Assembly (NCBI RefSeq): GCF_029894335.1
Contig: NZ_JARXZC010000048.1
Coordinates: 1 to 44,495 of the forward strand
Length of the DNA stretch: 44,495 bases
Reading direction: 5' to 3'
Source: Kitasatospora sp. MAP5-34
GTDB taxonomy: Bacteria > Actinomycetota > Actinomycetes > Streptomycetales > Streptomycetaceae
Every line of letters starts with the position of its first letter. Position 1 is the first letter of the stretch. Both the position numbers and the translations under genes were made by a program. Below the pieces are notes generated by a model that searched no databases, had not been told where the DNA came from, and saw only the letters and a list, made by a program, of their open reading frames with translations. Positions 32,905 to 42,036 of the stretch are shown here, piece after piece.

Positions 32905-34647
32905 ATGCAGATTCACAAGTACGACACCGTCATCGTCGGCGCCGGCGGCGCCGGCATGCGCGCGGCCATCGAGTCGACCCAGCGCAGCCGCACCGCCGTG
33001 CTGACCAAGCTGTACCCCACGCGTTCGCACACCGGCGCGGCTCAGGGCGGCATGTGCGCCGCCCTCGCCAACGTCGAGGAGGACAACTGGGAGTGGCACA
33101 CCTTCGACACGGTCAAGGGTGGTGACTACCTGGTCGACCAGGACGCTGCCGAGATCATGTGCAAGGAAGCCATCGACGCCGTCCTCGACCTGGAGAAGAT
33201 GGGTCTCCCCTTCTCCCGCACCGAGCAGGGCCGGATCGACCAGCGCCGCTTCGGCGGTCACTCCCGCAACCACGGTGAGGCGCCCGTGCGCCGCTCCTGC
33301 TACGCGGCGGACCGCACCGGCCACATGATCCTGCAGACGCTGTTCCAGAACTGCGTCAAGCACGGCGTCGAGTTCTTCAACGAGTTCTACGTCCTCGACC
33401 TGCTGATCAACGACGGCAAGACCGCCGGCGTTGTGGCGTACGAGCTGGCGACCGGTGAGATCCACGTCTTCCAGGCGAAGTCCGTGGTCTTCGCCTCCGG
33501 CGGCACCGGCAAGTTCTTCAAGGTGACCTCCAACGCCCACACCCTCACCGGTGACGGCCAGGCCCTGGTCTACCGCCGCGGCCTGCCGCTGGAGGACATG
33601 GAGTTCTTCCAGTTCCACCCGACGGGCATCTGGCGGATGGGCATCCTGCTCACCGAGGGTGCGCGTGGCGAGGGTGGCATCCTGCGCAACAAGGACGGCG
33701 AGCGCTTCATGGAGCGCTACGCCCCCGTCATGAAGGACCTCGCGTCCCGTGACGTCTGCTCGCGTGCCATCTACACCGAGATCCGCGAGGGTCGCGGCTG
33801 CGGCCCGGACGGCGACCACGTCTACCTGGACCTGACGCACCTTCCGCCGGAGCAGCTGGACGCCAAGCTCCCGGACATCACGGAGTTCGCGCGCACGTAC
33901 CTCGGCATCGAGCCCTACACGGACCCGATCCCGATCCAGCCCACCGCGCACTACGCCATGGGCGGCATCCCGACCAATGTCGAGGGCGAGGTGCTGCGCA
34001 ACAACACCGACGTGGTGCCCGGCCTGTACGCGGCCGGCGAGGTCGCCTGCGTCTCGGTGCACGGCGCCAACCGCCTGGGCACCAACTCGCTGCTGGACAT
34101 CAACGTCTTCGGCAAGCGGGCCGGCATCGCCGCCGCGAACTACGCCGAGACGGTGGACTACACCGAGCTGCCCGAGAACCCGGCCGAGAAGGTGCAGGCG
34201 CTGGTCGACGGCCTGCGCGAGTCCACCGGGACGGAGTCGGTCGCGCAGATCCGCAAGGAGCTGCAGGAGTCCATGGACACCAACGCCATGGTCTACCGCA
34301 CCGGCGACACCCTGAAGGCGGCCGTCGCGGACATCGCCGCGCTGCGCGAGCGGTACAAGAACGTCGCGATCCAGGACAAGGGCCAGCGTTACAACACGGA
34401 CCTCCTGGAGGCCGTGGAGCTGGGCAACCTGCTCGACCTGGCCGAGGTGCTGGCGGTCTCCGCGCTGGCCCGTGAGGAGTCGCGCGGCGGTCACTACCGC
34501 GAGGACTTCCCGACCCGCGACGACAAGAAGTTCATGCAGCACACCATGGCGTACCAGGAGGTGGCCGCTGACGGCACCACCTCCATCCGCCTCGACTACA
34601 AGCCGGTCGTCACGACCCGCTACCAGCCGATGGAGCGTAAGTACTGA
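32905..34647 (+). CDS. sdhA: Succinate dehydrogenase flavoprotein subunit
   Basis: This 580-residue catalytic subunit oxidises succinate to fumarate with covalently bound FAD. The FAD-binding VIVGAGGAGMRAAIES lies near residue 10. The flavin-linking His lies in TRSHTGAAQGGMCAAL (near 44). FQFHPTGIW and the catalytic region GARGEGGILRNKDGERFMERY follow, and the substrate/helix motif HYAMGGIPTN lies near 350. Length is normal. It has an ATG start after AGAGGCGAG and is co-transcribed 34 bases after sdhD; its stop TGA overlaps the sdhB ATG by one base. Confidence 0.96.
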   Translation: MQIHKYDTVIVGAGGAGMRAAIESTQRSRTAVLTKLYPTRSHTGAAQGGMCAALANVEEDNWEWHTFDTVKGGDYLVDQDAAEIMCKEAIDAVLDLEKMGLPFSRTEQGRIDQRRFGGHSRNHGEAPVRRSCYAADRTGHMILQTLFQNCVKHGVEFFNEFYVLDLLINDGKTAGVVAYELATGEIHVFQAKSVVFASGGTGKFFKVTSNAHTLTGDGQALVYRRGLPLEDMEFFQFHPTGIWRMGILLTEGARGEGGILRNKDGERFMERYAPVMKDLASRDVCSRAIYTEIREGRGCGPDGDHVYLDLTHLPPEQLDAKLPDITEFARTYLGIEPYTDPIPIQPTAHYAMGGIPTNVEGEVLRNNTDVVPGLYAAGEVACVSVHGANRLGTNSLLDINVFGKRAGIAAANYAETVDYTELPENPAEKVQALVDGLRESTGTESVAQIRKELQESMDTNAMVYRTGDTLKAAVADIAALRERYKNVAIQDKGQRYNTDLLEAVELGNLLDLAEVLAVSALAREESRGGHYREDFPTRDDKKFMQHTMAYQEVAADGTTSIRLDYKPVVTTRYQPMERKY

Positions 34648-35420
34648 TGAGCACTCCGACTGTGGAGAAGCACTCGGCCGCTCTGGACGCGGCTGAGCTG
34701 GGCGGCGTCAAGCTGATCACCGTCACGGTCCGGATCCGCCGGTTCAACCCGGAGGAGCACCCGGACCCGGTGTGGGTCGACTACCAGCTGGAGATGGACC
34801 CGAAGGAGCGCGTCCTGGACGCGCTCAACAAGATCAAGTGGGAGCAGGACGGCACCCTCACCTACCGCCGTTCCTGCGCGCACGGCATCTGCGGCTCGGA
34901 CGCGATGCGGATCAACGGCCGCAACCGGCTCGCCTGCAAGACGCTCCTCAAGGACGTCAACCCGGAGAAGCCGATCACGATCGAGGCCATCAAGGGCCTG
35001 ACGGTCCTCAAGGACCTGATCGTGGACATGGACCCGTTCTTCCAGGCGTACAAGGACGTCATGCCGTTCCTCATCACCAAGGGGAACGAGCCGACCCGCG
35101 AGCGCCTGCAGACGGCCGAGGACCGCGAGCGGTTCGACGACACCACCAAGTGCATCCTGTGCGCCGCGTGCACGTCGTCCTGCCCGGTCTTCTGGAACGA
35201 CGGCCAGTACTTCGGCCCGGCGGCCATCGTCAACGCGCACCGCTTCATCTTCGACTCGCGTGACGAGGGCGCCGAGCAGCGCCTCGAGATCCTCAACGAC
35301 CGCGAGGGCGTCTGGCGCTGCCGGACCACCTTCAACTGCTCGGAGGCCTGCCCCCGTGGCATCGAGGTCACCAAGGCGATCCAGGAAGTGAAGCGGGCGC
35401 TCGTCACCCGTCGCTTCTAG
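34647..35420 (+). CDS. sdhB: Succinate dehydrogenase iron-sulfur subunit
   Basis: The 257-residue subunit carries electrons from FAD to quinone. The [2Fe-2S] motif is SCAHGICGSDAMRINGRNRL with its last Cys in LACKT (near residue 75-100). The [4Fe-4S] and [3Fe-4S] ligands lie in CILCAACTSSCPVF (near 169) and CRTTFNCSEACPRGIEV (near 228-245). The start overlaps the sdhA stop (TGATG). It is the last gene of sdhCDAB, directly before a strong terminator. Confidence 0.96.
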   Translation: MSTPTVEKHSAALDAAELGGVKLITVTVRIRRFNPEEHPDPVWVDYQLEMDPKERVLDALNKIKWEQDGTLTYRRSCAHGICGSDAMRINGRNRLACKTLLKDVNPEKPITIEAIKGLTVLKDLIVDMDPFFQAYKDVMPFLITKGNEPTRERLQTAEDRERFDDTTKCILCAACTSSCPVFWNDGQYFGPAAIVNAHRFIFDSRDEGAEQRLEILNDREGVWRCRTTFNCSEACPRGIEVTKAIQEVKRALVTRRF

Positions 35421-35434
35421 GTTCTTGAACGACT

Positions 35435-35468
35435 GAGGGCCCGTCCGGTTTCGACCGGACGGGCCCTC
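35435..35468. terminator. Hairpin terminator of sdhCDAB with UUCG loop
   Basis: A perfect 15-bp stem (35435-35449, 35454-35468) is closed by TTCG. It lies 14 bases past the sdhB stop and serves the convergent small membrane-protein gene too. Confidence 0.88.
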
Positions 35469-35479
35469 GGCGTTGTGGC

Positions 35480-35728
35480 CTACTCGGCCGCGCGACCCGC
35501 CCGCACGCCACGGAGGCCGACCACGCCCACTGCGACGCCGAGGACGAAGGACGTGACGGCGAGGGTCAGGTGGATCCAGAAGAACGCGGTGGGGTGGGAG
35601 TGGTCGCCGTTGGTGAAAGCCTGGTGCGCGGAGTCCTGCCAGAGGTTCTTGACGAAGGTGGTCCAGATGATCATGGACCAGACGCCGAAGGCGGCGAGGA
35701 ACCAGGAGGTACGGCGGCTGAGCTTCAT
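35480..35728 (-). CDS. SCO4848-family small membrane protein
   Basis: This 82-residue protein has two transmembrane helices (about residues 9-24 and 50-73, with SFVLGVAVGVVGLRGVRAGR) joined by a polar loop NLWQDSAHQAFTNGDHSHPT. The pattern, size and position between the sdh genes and a D-Ala-D-Ala carboxypeptidase match the streptomycete SCO4848 family, whose function is unknown. ATG 35728 has AAGGA upstream; a longer reading frame extending past it is not supported. Confidence 0.8.
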   Translation of the reverse strand: MKLSRRTSWFLAAFGVWSMIIWTTFVKNLWQDSAHQAFTNGDHSHPTAFFWIHLTLAVTSFVLGVAVGVVGLRGVRAGRAAE

Positions 35729-35854
35729 GAGGGGTCCTTGGGCGGGTCCGGGCGTGGTCGCCTCCCAGTATGAGGAGTGGGCCGGACGGCCCTGCGACCG
35801 ACACTCGTCCGAAGGACTGTGGCGGCGCGGCGGGCCTGCGGCGGGGCGCCTGGG

Positions 35855-35867
35855 TACGGTCACCCCG
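35855..35867 (+). promoter_or_regulatory. Promoter -10 of carboxypeptidase gene, leaderless
   Basis: TACGGT (35855-35860) is followed by six bases and then the GTG start. The spacing is identical to that of deoC and add. No Shine-Dalgarno is present. Confidence 0.45.
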
Positions 35868-37159
35868 TGCAGAAAGTACGTCACTCCCCGTTGCCGCTCC
35901 GCTGCGCCGCAGTCGCCGCAGCCGTCTCGCTCTGTGCAGCCGCCGGAGCCCCCCTGGACGCCCCGCCCCCCGCCCGGTCGACGATCGGCGGCGAACAGCT
36001 CGGACTGTCCGGCGTGCAGCTGGCCCCCAAGTCCGGGGCGCCCGCCCTTCCCGACGATCTGACCGGCCAGTCCTGGCTGGTGGCGGACGCCGGTACGGGC
36101 GAGGTCCTGGCGTCGAACAACGCCCATCTGCGGCTGCCCCCCGCGAGCACGCTGAAGATGCTCTTCGCGGACACCGTTCTGCCCAAGTTCGACCGGAGCA
36201 CCGTGCACCGGGTCTCCCTGACCGAACTCGCCGGGCTCGGTGAGGGCAGCAGCCTGGTGGGGGTCAAGGAGGACCTCGACTACCGGGTGGAGGACCTCTG
36301 GCGCGGGGTCTTCCTGGCCTCCGGCAACGACGCGGTGCACGTGCTCGCCAACATGAACGGCGGCGTCGAGCAGACCGTCACGCAGATGCAGGCCCGCGCG
36401 GACGCCATGCAGGCCCACGACACCCACGTGATCTCCCCCGACGGCTACGACAACGACGGCCAGGTCTCCTCAGCGTACGACCTGACGCTGTTCGCCCGCG
36501 CCGGGCTGCGCAACGCGGACTTCCGGGCGTACTGCGCGACCCAGACCGCACAGTTCCCCGGCGGGGTGGACCGGACCACCGGGCAGCGCGCGAGCTTCGG
36601 CATCGCCAACACCGACCGTCTGCTGGGCAAGTACCCGGGGCTGCTCGGGGTGAAGAACGGCTACACCACCAACGCCGGCTCCACCTTCGCCGGCGCCGCC
36701 GAGCGCGGCGGGCGGACGCTGCTGGTCACCGTGATGCACCCGTCCTCGTACATGAAGGTGTACGAGGAGACGGCCGCCCTGCTCGACTGGGGCTTCGCGG
36801 CGGCGGGCAAGGTCACCCCGGTGGGCCGGCTGGTGGACGAGCCGGCCACCCCCGCGCAGGCGCAGGCGCCGGTGCAGGCGCAGTCGTCGGCCAAGGCACT
36901 CGCAGCGACCACGGCGGCGACAGCGGCGGCAGTGGCCGCCCGGGTGCACGCCCCCGCCGCCGCGACCGTGCCCACCGCCGCCAGGGTCGGCACCGTCGGC
37001 TGGCTGGCGGCCGGGGTGTGCGTCGCCGCTGCTGCGGCCGCGCTGCTCCGGATGAAGGCCCAGCAACGCCGGCGGCGGTACCGGACCCGGACGCTGCTGC
37101 TGGCCGGCCCGGTCACGGTGCCGGAGCCGGTGGGCGCGACCGCGCTCCAGCGGAGGTGA
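35867..37159 (+). CDS. D-alanyl-D-alanine carboxypeptidase (S11 family)
   Basis: This 430-residue penicillin-binding protein trims the terminal D-Ala of peptidoglycan stem peptides. After a signal peptide (about residues 1-28) come the SxxK motif with S94 and K97 in PASTLKMLFA, the SxN motif ASGNDAVHVL (near 152) and the third motif as KNGYTTNAGS (near 262) in place of KTG, which is usual for this actinobacterial group. An Ala/Gln-rich linker (about 330-370) leads to a C-terminal helix (WLAAGVCVAAAAAALLRM) and a basic tail, so the enzyme is held at the outer face of the membrane. GTG 35867 fits a leaderless promoter. Confidence 0.9.
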   Translation: MQKVRHSPLPLRCAAVAAAVSLCAAAGAPLDAPPPARSTIGGEQLGLSGVQLAPKSGAPALPDDLTGQSWLVADAGTGEVLASNNAHLRLPPASTLKMLFADTVLPKFDRSTVHRVSLTELAGLGEGSSLVGVKEDLDYRVEDLWRGVFLASGNDAVHVLANMNGGVEQTVTQMQARADAMQAHDTHVISPDGYDNDGQVSSAYDLTLFARAGLRNADFRAYCATQTAQFPGGVDRTTGQRASFGIANTDRLLGKYPGLLGVKNGYTTNAGSTFAGAAERGGRTLLVTVMHPSSYMKVYEETAALLDWGFAAAGKVTPVGRLVDEPATPAQAQAPVQAQSSAKALAATTAATAAAVAARVHAPAAATVPTAARVGTVGWLAAGVCVAAAAAALLRMKAQQRRRRYRTRTLLLAGPVTVPEPVGATALQRR

Positions 37160-37199
37160 CGGCGGACGCCCTCCAGGAGTCCAAGTCAGGAGGCCCAGG

Positions 37200-38048
37200 T
37201 CAGGAGGCCCGGCGGGTGGCCTGGAGGGCGCGGCGGGCGACCCGGGTCGCCGCCGGGGGCAGCACGTCGAGCGCGAGCCGCCGGACCACGGACCGCTGCG
37301 GCCGATTGGGCGGGGCGGCGACGGTGACGGTGTCCCAGGCGAGCCGGTGGACCGTGGTGCCGGCGATGACGTCCTCGTCCTGGCGGAAGCCCTCGCCGCG
37401 CCAGTCCCGGGCGAGCAGCGCCTTCTTGGCCGCCTCCGCGTCACCCCAGGTGCCGTAGAACTTCTCGGGGGTCAGGCAGACCGGCCGCAGCCCGTGCACC
37501 GCCACCGCCTCCCAGACCGCCGCCGCGACGCCCGGGGTGTGCGGGGAGCGGTAGTCGTCCAGCACCACCAGGCCGTCCTCGGCCAGCGCGGCGCGGGCCA
37601 CCTGGATGTCGCCCGCCACGTGCTCGTACAGGTGCGAGGCGTCGACGTGGACGAAGCGGCAGCTGCCCGCCTTGATCCGCCCGTCGGCGAGCACCGAGGT
37701 CGGGGCCTGGATCACCTCCGGCAGCCGCTCGTGGAAGGCCAGGTAGTTGGTCTCGAACGCCTGCCGGGTGAGGGTCTTCCGGTAGGACATCACCATCTCG
37801 GCGGCGTTCTCCTCGTCCGGGGCGGTGGAGTCGAAGAGGTCGCAGACGGTGAACTTCTCACCGGGTTGCAGATGGCTGCCGAGCAGCACGGCACTCCGGC
37901 CCAGATAGGTGCCGAGTTCCAGGATGTCCCCGGTCGTGCCGGCTGCGGTCTGCTGGTCGAGCAGCCAGCCGAAGGCCTCCTGGTCGACCTTCCAGAACCA
38001 GCCGGGGACGTCGTCCGGGGTGCGCGGTGCGGGGGTGGGAGCGGTCAC
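37200..38048 (-). CDS. Class I SAM-dependent methyltransferase, paralogue 1
   Basis: This 282-residue protein is of the Methyltransf_24 type. The SAM motif is DILELGTYLGRSAVLLG (near residue 40-56), with acidic motif FTVCDLFDS (near 66). DGRIKAGSCRFVHVDASHLY is near 123, and GLVVLDDYRS near 160 is a metal or substrate site typical of the group. The acceptor is unknown. It is a close paralogue of the gene at 39174-40145 and shares a 130-base identical block with it. GTG 38048 is preferred because GGAG lies six bases upstream; ATG 38060 and 38072 are alternatives. Confidence 0.85.
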   Translation of the reverse strand: MTAPTPAPRTPDDVPGWFWKVDQEAFGWLLDQQTAAGTTGDILELGTYLGRSAVLLGSHLQPGEKFTVCDLFDSTAPDEENAAEMVMSYRKTLTRQAFETNYLAFHERLPEVIQAPTSVLADGRIKAGSCRFVHVDASHLYEHVAGDIQVARAALAEDGLVVLDDYRSPHTPGVAAAVWEAVAVHGLRPVCLTPEKFYGTWGDAEAAKKALLARDWRGEGFRQDEDVIAGTTVHRLAWDTVTVAAPPNRPQRSVVRRLALDVLPPAATRVARRALQATRRAS

Positions 38049-38151
38049 AGGTGTCTCCATGAACGGCGGCATTCGGGGGTGTGCCGCTGAGTGGTGCTCG
38101 ACCCGGGGGTCGGGGCCGGATTGCGCGTGATCCTAGTCACATCGACGGGTC

Positions 38152-39081
38152 TTAAACAGGGGGTGCGTCGTCCGGTTCCGCCGCCACGACGAGCGCGGCC
38201 CGGGCGTGCTCCCTGGCCCGTCGGCGGGCGCCTGCCGGATCGGCCGTGGCCGTCCAGGAGACGCAGTACATCAGCAGCCGGCTGACGAAGTTGATCCACA
38301 GCAGCAGCGCCACCGGGACGCCGAACGCGCCGTACACGCTCCTGCCCGCCACCCCGCCCAGGTAGGAGGAGAGCAGCTGCTTGAGCAGCTCGAACCCCAC
38401 CGCACCGATCAGTGCCGCCTGGAGCACGTCCCGGCGCTGCTGGCCGGGGATCCTCGGGAAGGGCGCGAGCAGGTAGGCGAACAGCACCGTGCCGGCGCCG
38501 ACCGCGATCAGGAAGCCGGCGCCGCCGAGCAGGTACTGACCGGCGGCGCCGCCCAGTCCGAGCCAGCCCGCGCTGCGCCTGGCCAGCGTGACCGCGACGG
38601 CGGAGGCGCCCAGCGAGACCGCCGTGACCAGGCCGAGGCCGAGCAGCACCAGGCAGTCCCAGATCTTGTGCAGCAGCATGTTGCCCGGCTCCTCAGGCAG
38701 CTGCCAGATGTCGCGGATGCTGCCGCGCATGGTATTCACCCAGCCGAGCCCGGAGAGCAGCAGCAGCACGCCGCTGACCAGCCCGATCGTCCCGGCGTTG
38801 GCGACCAGGCCCGGCAGGTCGAGGGAGCTGGAGAGGCCGGGGACCTGCTCGGAGATCTTGTTCTGCAGCTGGTGGATCTGGGAGTCGTTCAGGACGGCCA
38901 CGGCGACCGCCAGGGCGACGGTGAGCAGCGGGAAGAGCGCGAGGAAGCCGAAGAAGGTGACCGCTCCGGCGAGCCGGTTGCCCTTGGCGTCGGTGAAGTG
39001 GGCGTACGCCAGATAGGGCCGGCTGCGGAGCAGCCTGGCGGCGAGGGGGCCGATCAGCGGCAGCCGGGTCAGGAATTCCAC
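38152..39081 (-). CDS. YihY/BrkB family membrane protein
   Basis: This 309-residue protein has about six transmembrane helices. Family elements are NRLAGAVTFFGFLALFPLLT near residue 36, the NTMRGSIRDIWQLP loop near 115, and the C-terminal RSVYGAFGVPVALLLWINFV. Formerly called RNase BN, this family has no RNase activity and its function is unknown. GTG 39081 has AGGAG six bases before it and removes an upstream frame with no family similarity. It lies between the two paralogous methyltransferase genes, on the same strand. Confidence 0.85.
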   Translation of the reverse strand: MEFLTRLPLIGPLAARLLRSRPYLAYAHFTDAKGNRLAGAVTFFGFLALFPLLTVALAVAVAVLNDSQIHQLQNKISEQVPGLSSSLDLPGLVANAGTIGLVSGVLLLLSGLGWVNTMRGSIRDIWQLPEEPGNMLLHKIWDCLVLLGLGLVTAVSLGASAVAVTLARRSAGWLGLGGAAGQYLLGGAGFLIAVGAGTVLFAYLLAPFPRIPGQQRRDVLQAALIGAVGFELLKQLLSSYLGGVAGRSVYGAFGVPVALLLWINFVSRLLMYCVSWTATADPAGARRRAREHARAALVVAAEPDDAPPV

Positions 39082-39173
39082 GGGCGCTCCTGCCCTGCCG
39101 AAGCGCCCGTAGGCGACCGAGCCGTAGGCGACGAACGAGACAATTCCACCTGTATATCCCACGGAAAGCGGCC

Positions 39174-40145
39174 TCAGTCCTGACGGCGCGCCCGGCGGAG
39201 GGCGCCGACGAACACCGGCGGGAGGAGATCCAGCGCGGCCTTCCTGGCCACCGTGGCGGGCCTGCGGGCGGCGGCAGCGGCGGCCCGGCGGTCGGCGAGA
39301 TCCTGGGCGGCCCGCTCGGCCGCGTCCTCGGCCGCGAGCAGCTCGGCTTGCTCGGCGATCCGGTCGTGGTGCCGGGAGACCGGGAAGTCGGGGCTGCGGT
39401 TCGGCCCGCCACCGAGCCGGAGCACCCGCTGCCCGGCGATGGTGTCCGTGCTGACGTGGCAGCCGTCGGCGCCGCCGGAGGACCGGAGCAGTTCGCGCTG
39501 GAGCGGCTCCGGGTCGCCCCAGGTGCCGTAGAACTTGCACTCGGTGAGGCAGATCGGCCGCAGCCCGTGGTTGAACACCGCCTCCCAGGTCGCGGCGGCG
39601 ACCCCGGGGGTGTGCGCGGAGCGGTAGTCGTCCAGCACCAGCACCCCCTGGGGCTTGAGCGCGGCGCGGGCCACCTGGATGTCGCCCGCCACGTGCTCGT
39701 ACAGGTGCGAGGCGTCGACGTGGACGAAGCGGCAGCTGCCCGCCTTGATCCGCCCGTCGGCGAGCACCGAGGTCGGGGCCTGGATCAGGGTCGGGAGTTC
39801 GTCGTGGAAGGCCAGGTAGTTGGTCTCGAACGCCTCCCGGGTGAGGGTCCGCCGGTAGGACATCACCATCTCGGCGGCGTTCTCCTCGTCGGGCGCGTCC
39901 GAGTCGAAGAGGTCGCAGACCGTGAACTTCTCGCCGTCCCGCAGGTGACGGCCCAGCACGATGGCGCTGCGGCCGAGGTAGGCGCCCAGCTCCAGCAGGT
40001 CACCGGTCAGGCCGGTGATCTCCTGACGGTCGAGGAACCAGTCGAAGGCGTGCCGGTCGAGGTCCCAGAACCAGCCAGGGACATCGCCCAGCACGGCCGG
40101 TTCGACGGGCTTGGGGGCTTCGGCGGTCAGACCGGTTCCGGTCAT
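39174..40145 (-). CDS. Class I SAM-dependent methyltransferase, paralogue 2
   Basis: This 323-residue paralogue of the protein at 37200-38048 has SAM motif DLLELGAYLGRSAIVLGRHL (near residue 57), FTVCDLFDSDAPDEENAAEM, a block DGRIKAGSCRFVHVDASHLY identical to the sister gene, and VLVLDDYRSAHTPGVAA. It carries an extra Ala/Arg-rich helical tail of about 40 residues (near 270-315). ATG 40145 has AAGGAG nine bases upstream. It is downstream of the GT-C-like gene at 40267 across a hairpin. Methylation of a cell-surface or secondary-metabolite sugar is a guess from context. Confidence 0.87.
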   Translation of the reverse strand: MTGTGLTAEAPKPVEPAVLGDVPGWFWDLDRHAFDWFLDRQEITGLTGDLLELGAYLGRSAIVLGRHLRDGEKFTVCDLFDSDAPDEENAAEMVMSYRRTLTREAFETNYLAFHDELPTLIQAPTSVLADGRIKAGSCRFVHVDASHLYEHVAGDIQVARAALKPQGVLVLDDYRSAHTPGVAAATWEAVFNHGLRPICLTECKFYGTWGDPEPLQRELLRSSGGADGCHVSTDTIAGQRVLRLGGGPNRSPDFPVSRHHDRIAEQAELLAAEDAAERAAQDLADRRAAAAAARRPATVARKAALDLLPPVFVGALRRARRQD

Positions 40146-40166
40146 GCGAGCTGCTCCTTCACTGAA

Positions 40167-40196
40167 ACGGCGGACCGTGAGGGGACGGTCCGCCGT
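40167..40196 (-). terminator. Hairpin between GT-C-like gene and methyltransferase
   Basis: The perfect 12-bp arms ACGGCGGACCGT / ACGGTCCGCCGT (40167-40178, 40185-40196) are followed by TTTC on the minus strand, just before the methyltransferase ribosome site. A second smaller stem (CGCCGCC/GGCGGCG, 40228-40234 and 40242-40248) precedes it. This is likely partial termination within the minus-strand cluster. Confidence 0.65.
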
Positions 40197-40266
40197 GCTG
40201 AACGAGCCGGGTCCCGCCAGGTAGCGACGCCGCCGGGCTAAGGCGGCGATGCGGGATTGACCGGGG

Positions 40267-42036
40267 TCACCCGCTCGGGGGCCGGCCGCCGCAGTAGGCC
40301 GTCCAGTTCTGGAAGGAGACCCCGCCGCACCAGAGCCGGGTGTCCTTGCTGTCCTGCGGGCGCCCGAGCGCGTGCGGGGGCGCGCAGGTGTGGCCGGGGG
40401 CGTAGAGCGGGCAGCTGCCGTCGGCGCGCTCCAGGGTGTGGGAGCGCCAGGCATCCAGGCCCATAGTGTGCTGCTCGGGGTCGGTCGGCATGTAGCGGTT
40501 GGCGGACCAGGAGGCGGCCATCGCGCCGAACAGCGCGAGACCGCAGAGCGAACCGGCCGCCAGCCGCCGGCCGAGGAAGCGTGGCAGGCGCACCTGCTGA
40601 CGGACCGTCAGTCGGCGCCAGGCCCCGCCGACGCCACCGGCCACCAGCATCGCGGCGAGCACGGTGAGGGTGAGCAGGCAGTAGAGGATCAACCAGGTGG
40701 TGCGCGGATAGAGCATCACCGCCTGGTCCCGCTGCATGTGCCCGGCGAACCAGAAGCGCAGCACCCAGGCACTGGCCAGGCAGCCGAGCGCGGCGATCAC
40801 CGGCGGGCGGCGCAGCCCGAGCGCCAGCGCCAGCGCCAGCCCGGCCAGGACGAGCAGCGTGACGGCGTCCTGGCCGGCCAGCCCGCCGGGCGGCGGCCAG
40901 GCCCAGGAGGCGGGCCAGCCGGAGCGGTCGGAGCGCCAGCCCATCACGTACCCCGGGTCGACGTAGACGTCGAAGTACGCGTACCGGTCGACGGCGTTCG
41001 CGCCGTTCGCGACCATCCGCAGCAGCAGCGACGCGCCGACCAACCCGGCGGTGACACCGGCCGCCCCGAGCAGCGCGGCGGCCCGGACCAGCGCGGCGCG
41101 GCCGTGCCGCCAGGGGACGAGCGCGAGCGTCACCACCAGCACGCCGGGCACGGACCAGACGAACCAGCCCGAGTAGGTGAGGAAGAGCACCCCCAGCACC
41201 ACCCCGATCGCCGCGCCGCGCAGCAGCGCGGAGCGGACCGACCGGCCGCGCACCCGGGTCAGCTCGGTGAGCAGCCTGCCGAGCACCGGCACCAGCGCGA
41301 CCATCACCAGGTGGCTGTAGGGGCGGATCGGGTCGAGGAAGAGGATCGACGCGGGCAGGGCCACCGCGAGCGCCCAGGCCGGGCGGAGCAGGCTGCGCCA
41401 GGCCAGGTAGCTGATCGGGCCGAAGACGGCGCTGAGCAGGAGTTGGACGTCCTTGAGGGCGAAGCCGACCTGGCCGTGCCGCAGGTACCTGGCCCACTCC
41501 GCGAGCAGCACGATGAACCCGGGCGGGTAGATGTCGGGCAGCCCCTCGCCGCGCAGGAACGACTCGGCGTAGGACTGGAGGGTGCCCGGGTCGCCGTCCT
41601 GCCCGCCGAGGCCCCACGGGGTGCCGCGCAGCGCGACGGCGATGCCGCCCGCCACGATGCCGGTACCCAGACCGGCGACGGCCGCGCAGCCCAGGCGGAG
41701 CAGCAGGCGATAGTGCCGCCGGTCGGCCCGGTGCGCGGCGTACAGGACGACGGCGAGCACCGGGAGGGCCACCAGGGCGGCCCGGAACTGGAGTTTGGCG
41801 AGGCCGCTGACCTGCCCGATCCGGATCAGCGGGTCGACGCTGATGTTCCGGGCCCAGACCATGAACCCGACCCCGACGGCGAGCGCGACGACCGCCTCGC
41901 CGAGGGGCGCGAGCAGCGTGCGGGGGTGGCGGCGCGCCGGGGGCGAACCGGTGGCCGGGTCCGGATCGGCATCGACATGGGCATCGGCGGGGAGGGCCTG
42001 GGGTTCGTCGGGGGCCTCGATGGCCACGTCCGGCAT
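40267..42036 (-). CDS. GT-C-like polytopic membrane protein 1 (putative glycosyltransferase)
   Basis: This 589-residue protein has about 11-12 hydrophobic segments and a C-terminal extracytoplasmic region with four cysteines (SCPLYAPGHTC and LWCGGVSFQNWTAYCGG). The loop after an early helix carries WGLGGQDGDPGTLQSYAESF (near residue 140-160), an acidic motif placed like the catalytic Asp of lipid-linked-sugar GT-C enzymes; LPDIYPPGFIVLLAEW follows. The layout recalls actinobacterial arabinofuranosyltransferases of the AftA type, but the match cannot be proved here. ATG 42036 shares its leader sequence with the neighbouring gene 42147-44156. Probable role: transfer of sugars to a cell-envelope glycan. 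Confidence 0.7.
   Translation of the reverse strand: MPDVAIEAPDEPQALPADAHVDADPDPATGSPPARRHPRTLLAPLGEAVVALAVGVGFMVWARNISVDPLIRIGQVSGLAKLQFRAALVALPVLAVVLYAAHRADRRHYRLLLRLGCAAVAGLGTGIVAGGIAVALRGTPWGLGGQDGDPGTLQSYAESFLRGEGLPDIYPPGFIVLLAEWARYLRHGQVGFALKDVQLLLSAVFGPISYLAWRSLLRPAWALAVALPASILFLDPIRPYSHLVMVALVPVLGRLLTELTRVRGRSVRSALLRGAAIGVVLGVLFLTYSGWFVWSVPGVLVVTLALVPWRHGRAALVRAAALLGAAGVTAGLVGASLLLRMVANGANAVDRYAYFDVYVDPGYVMGWRSDRSGWPASWAWPPPGGLAGQDAVTLLVLAGLALALALGLRRPPVIAALGCLASAWVLRFWFAGHMQRDQAVMLYPRTTWLILYCLLTLTVLAAMLVAGGVGGAWRRLTVRQQVRLPRFLGRRLAAGSLCGLALFGAMAASWSANRYMPTDPEQHTMGLDAWRSHTLERADGSCPLYAPGHTCAPPHALGRPQDSKDTRLWCGGVSFQNWTAYCGGRPPSG

Noticed and set aside
36640..36680. KNG in place of KTG in the carboxypeptidase as a sign of inactivation
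   Set aside because: KNGYT is the usual form of the third motif in this group of actinobacterial enzymes; SxxK and SxN are intact.
39082..39540. N-terminal extension of the YihY frame into the methyltransferase gene
   Set aside because: The extension overlaps the coding sequence of the neighbour and has no family similarity; GTG 39081 has a strong ribosome site.
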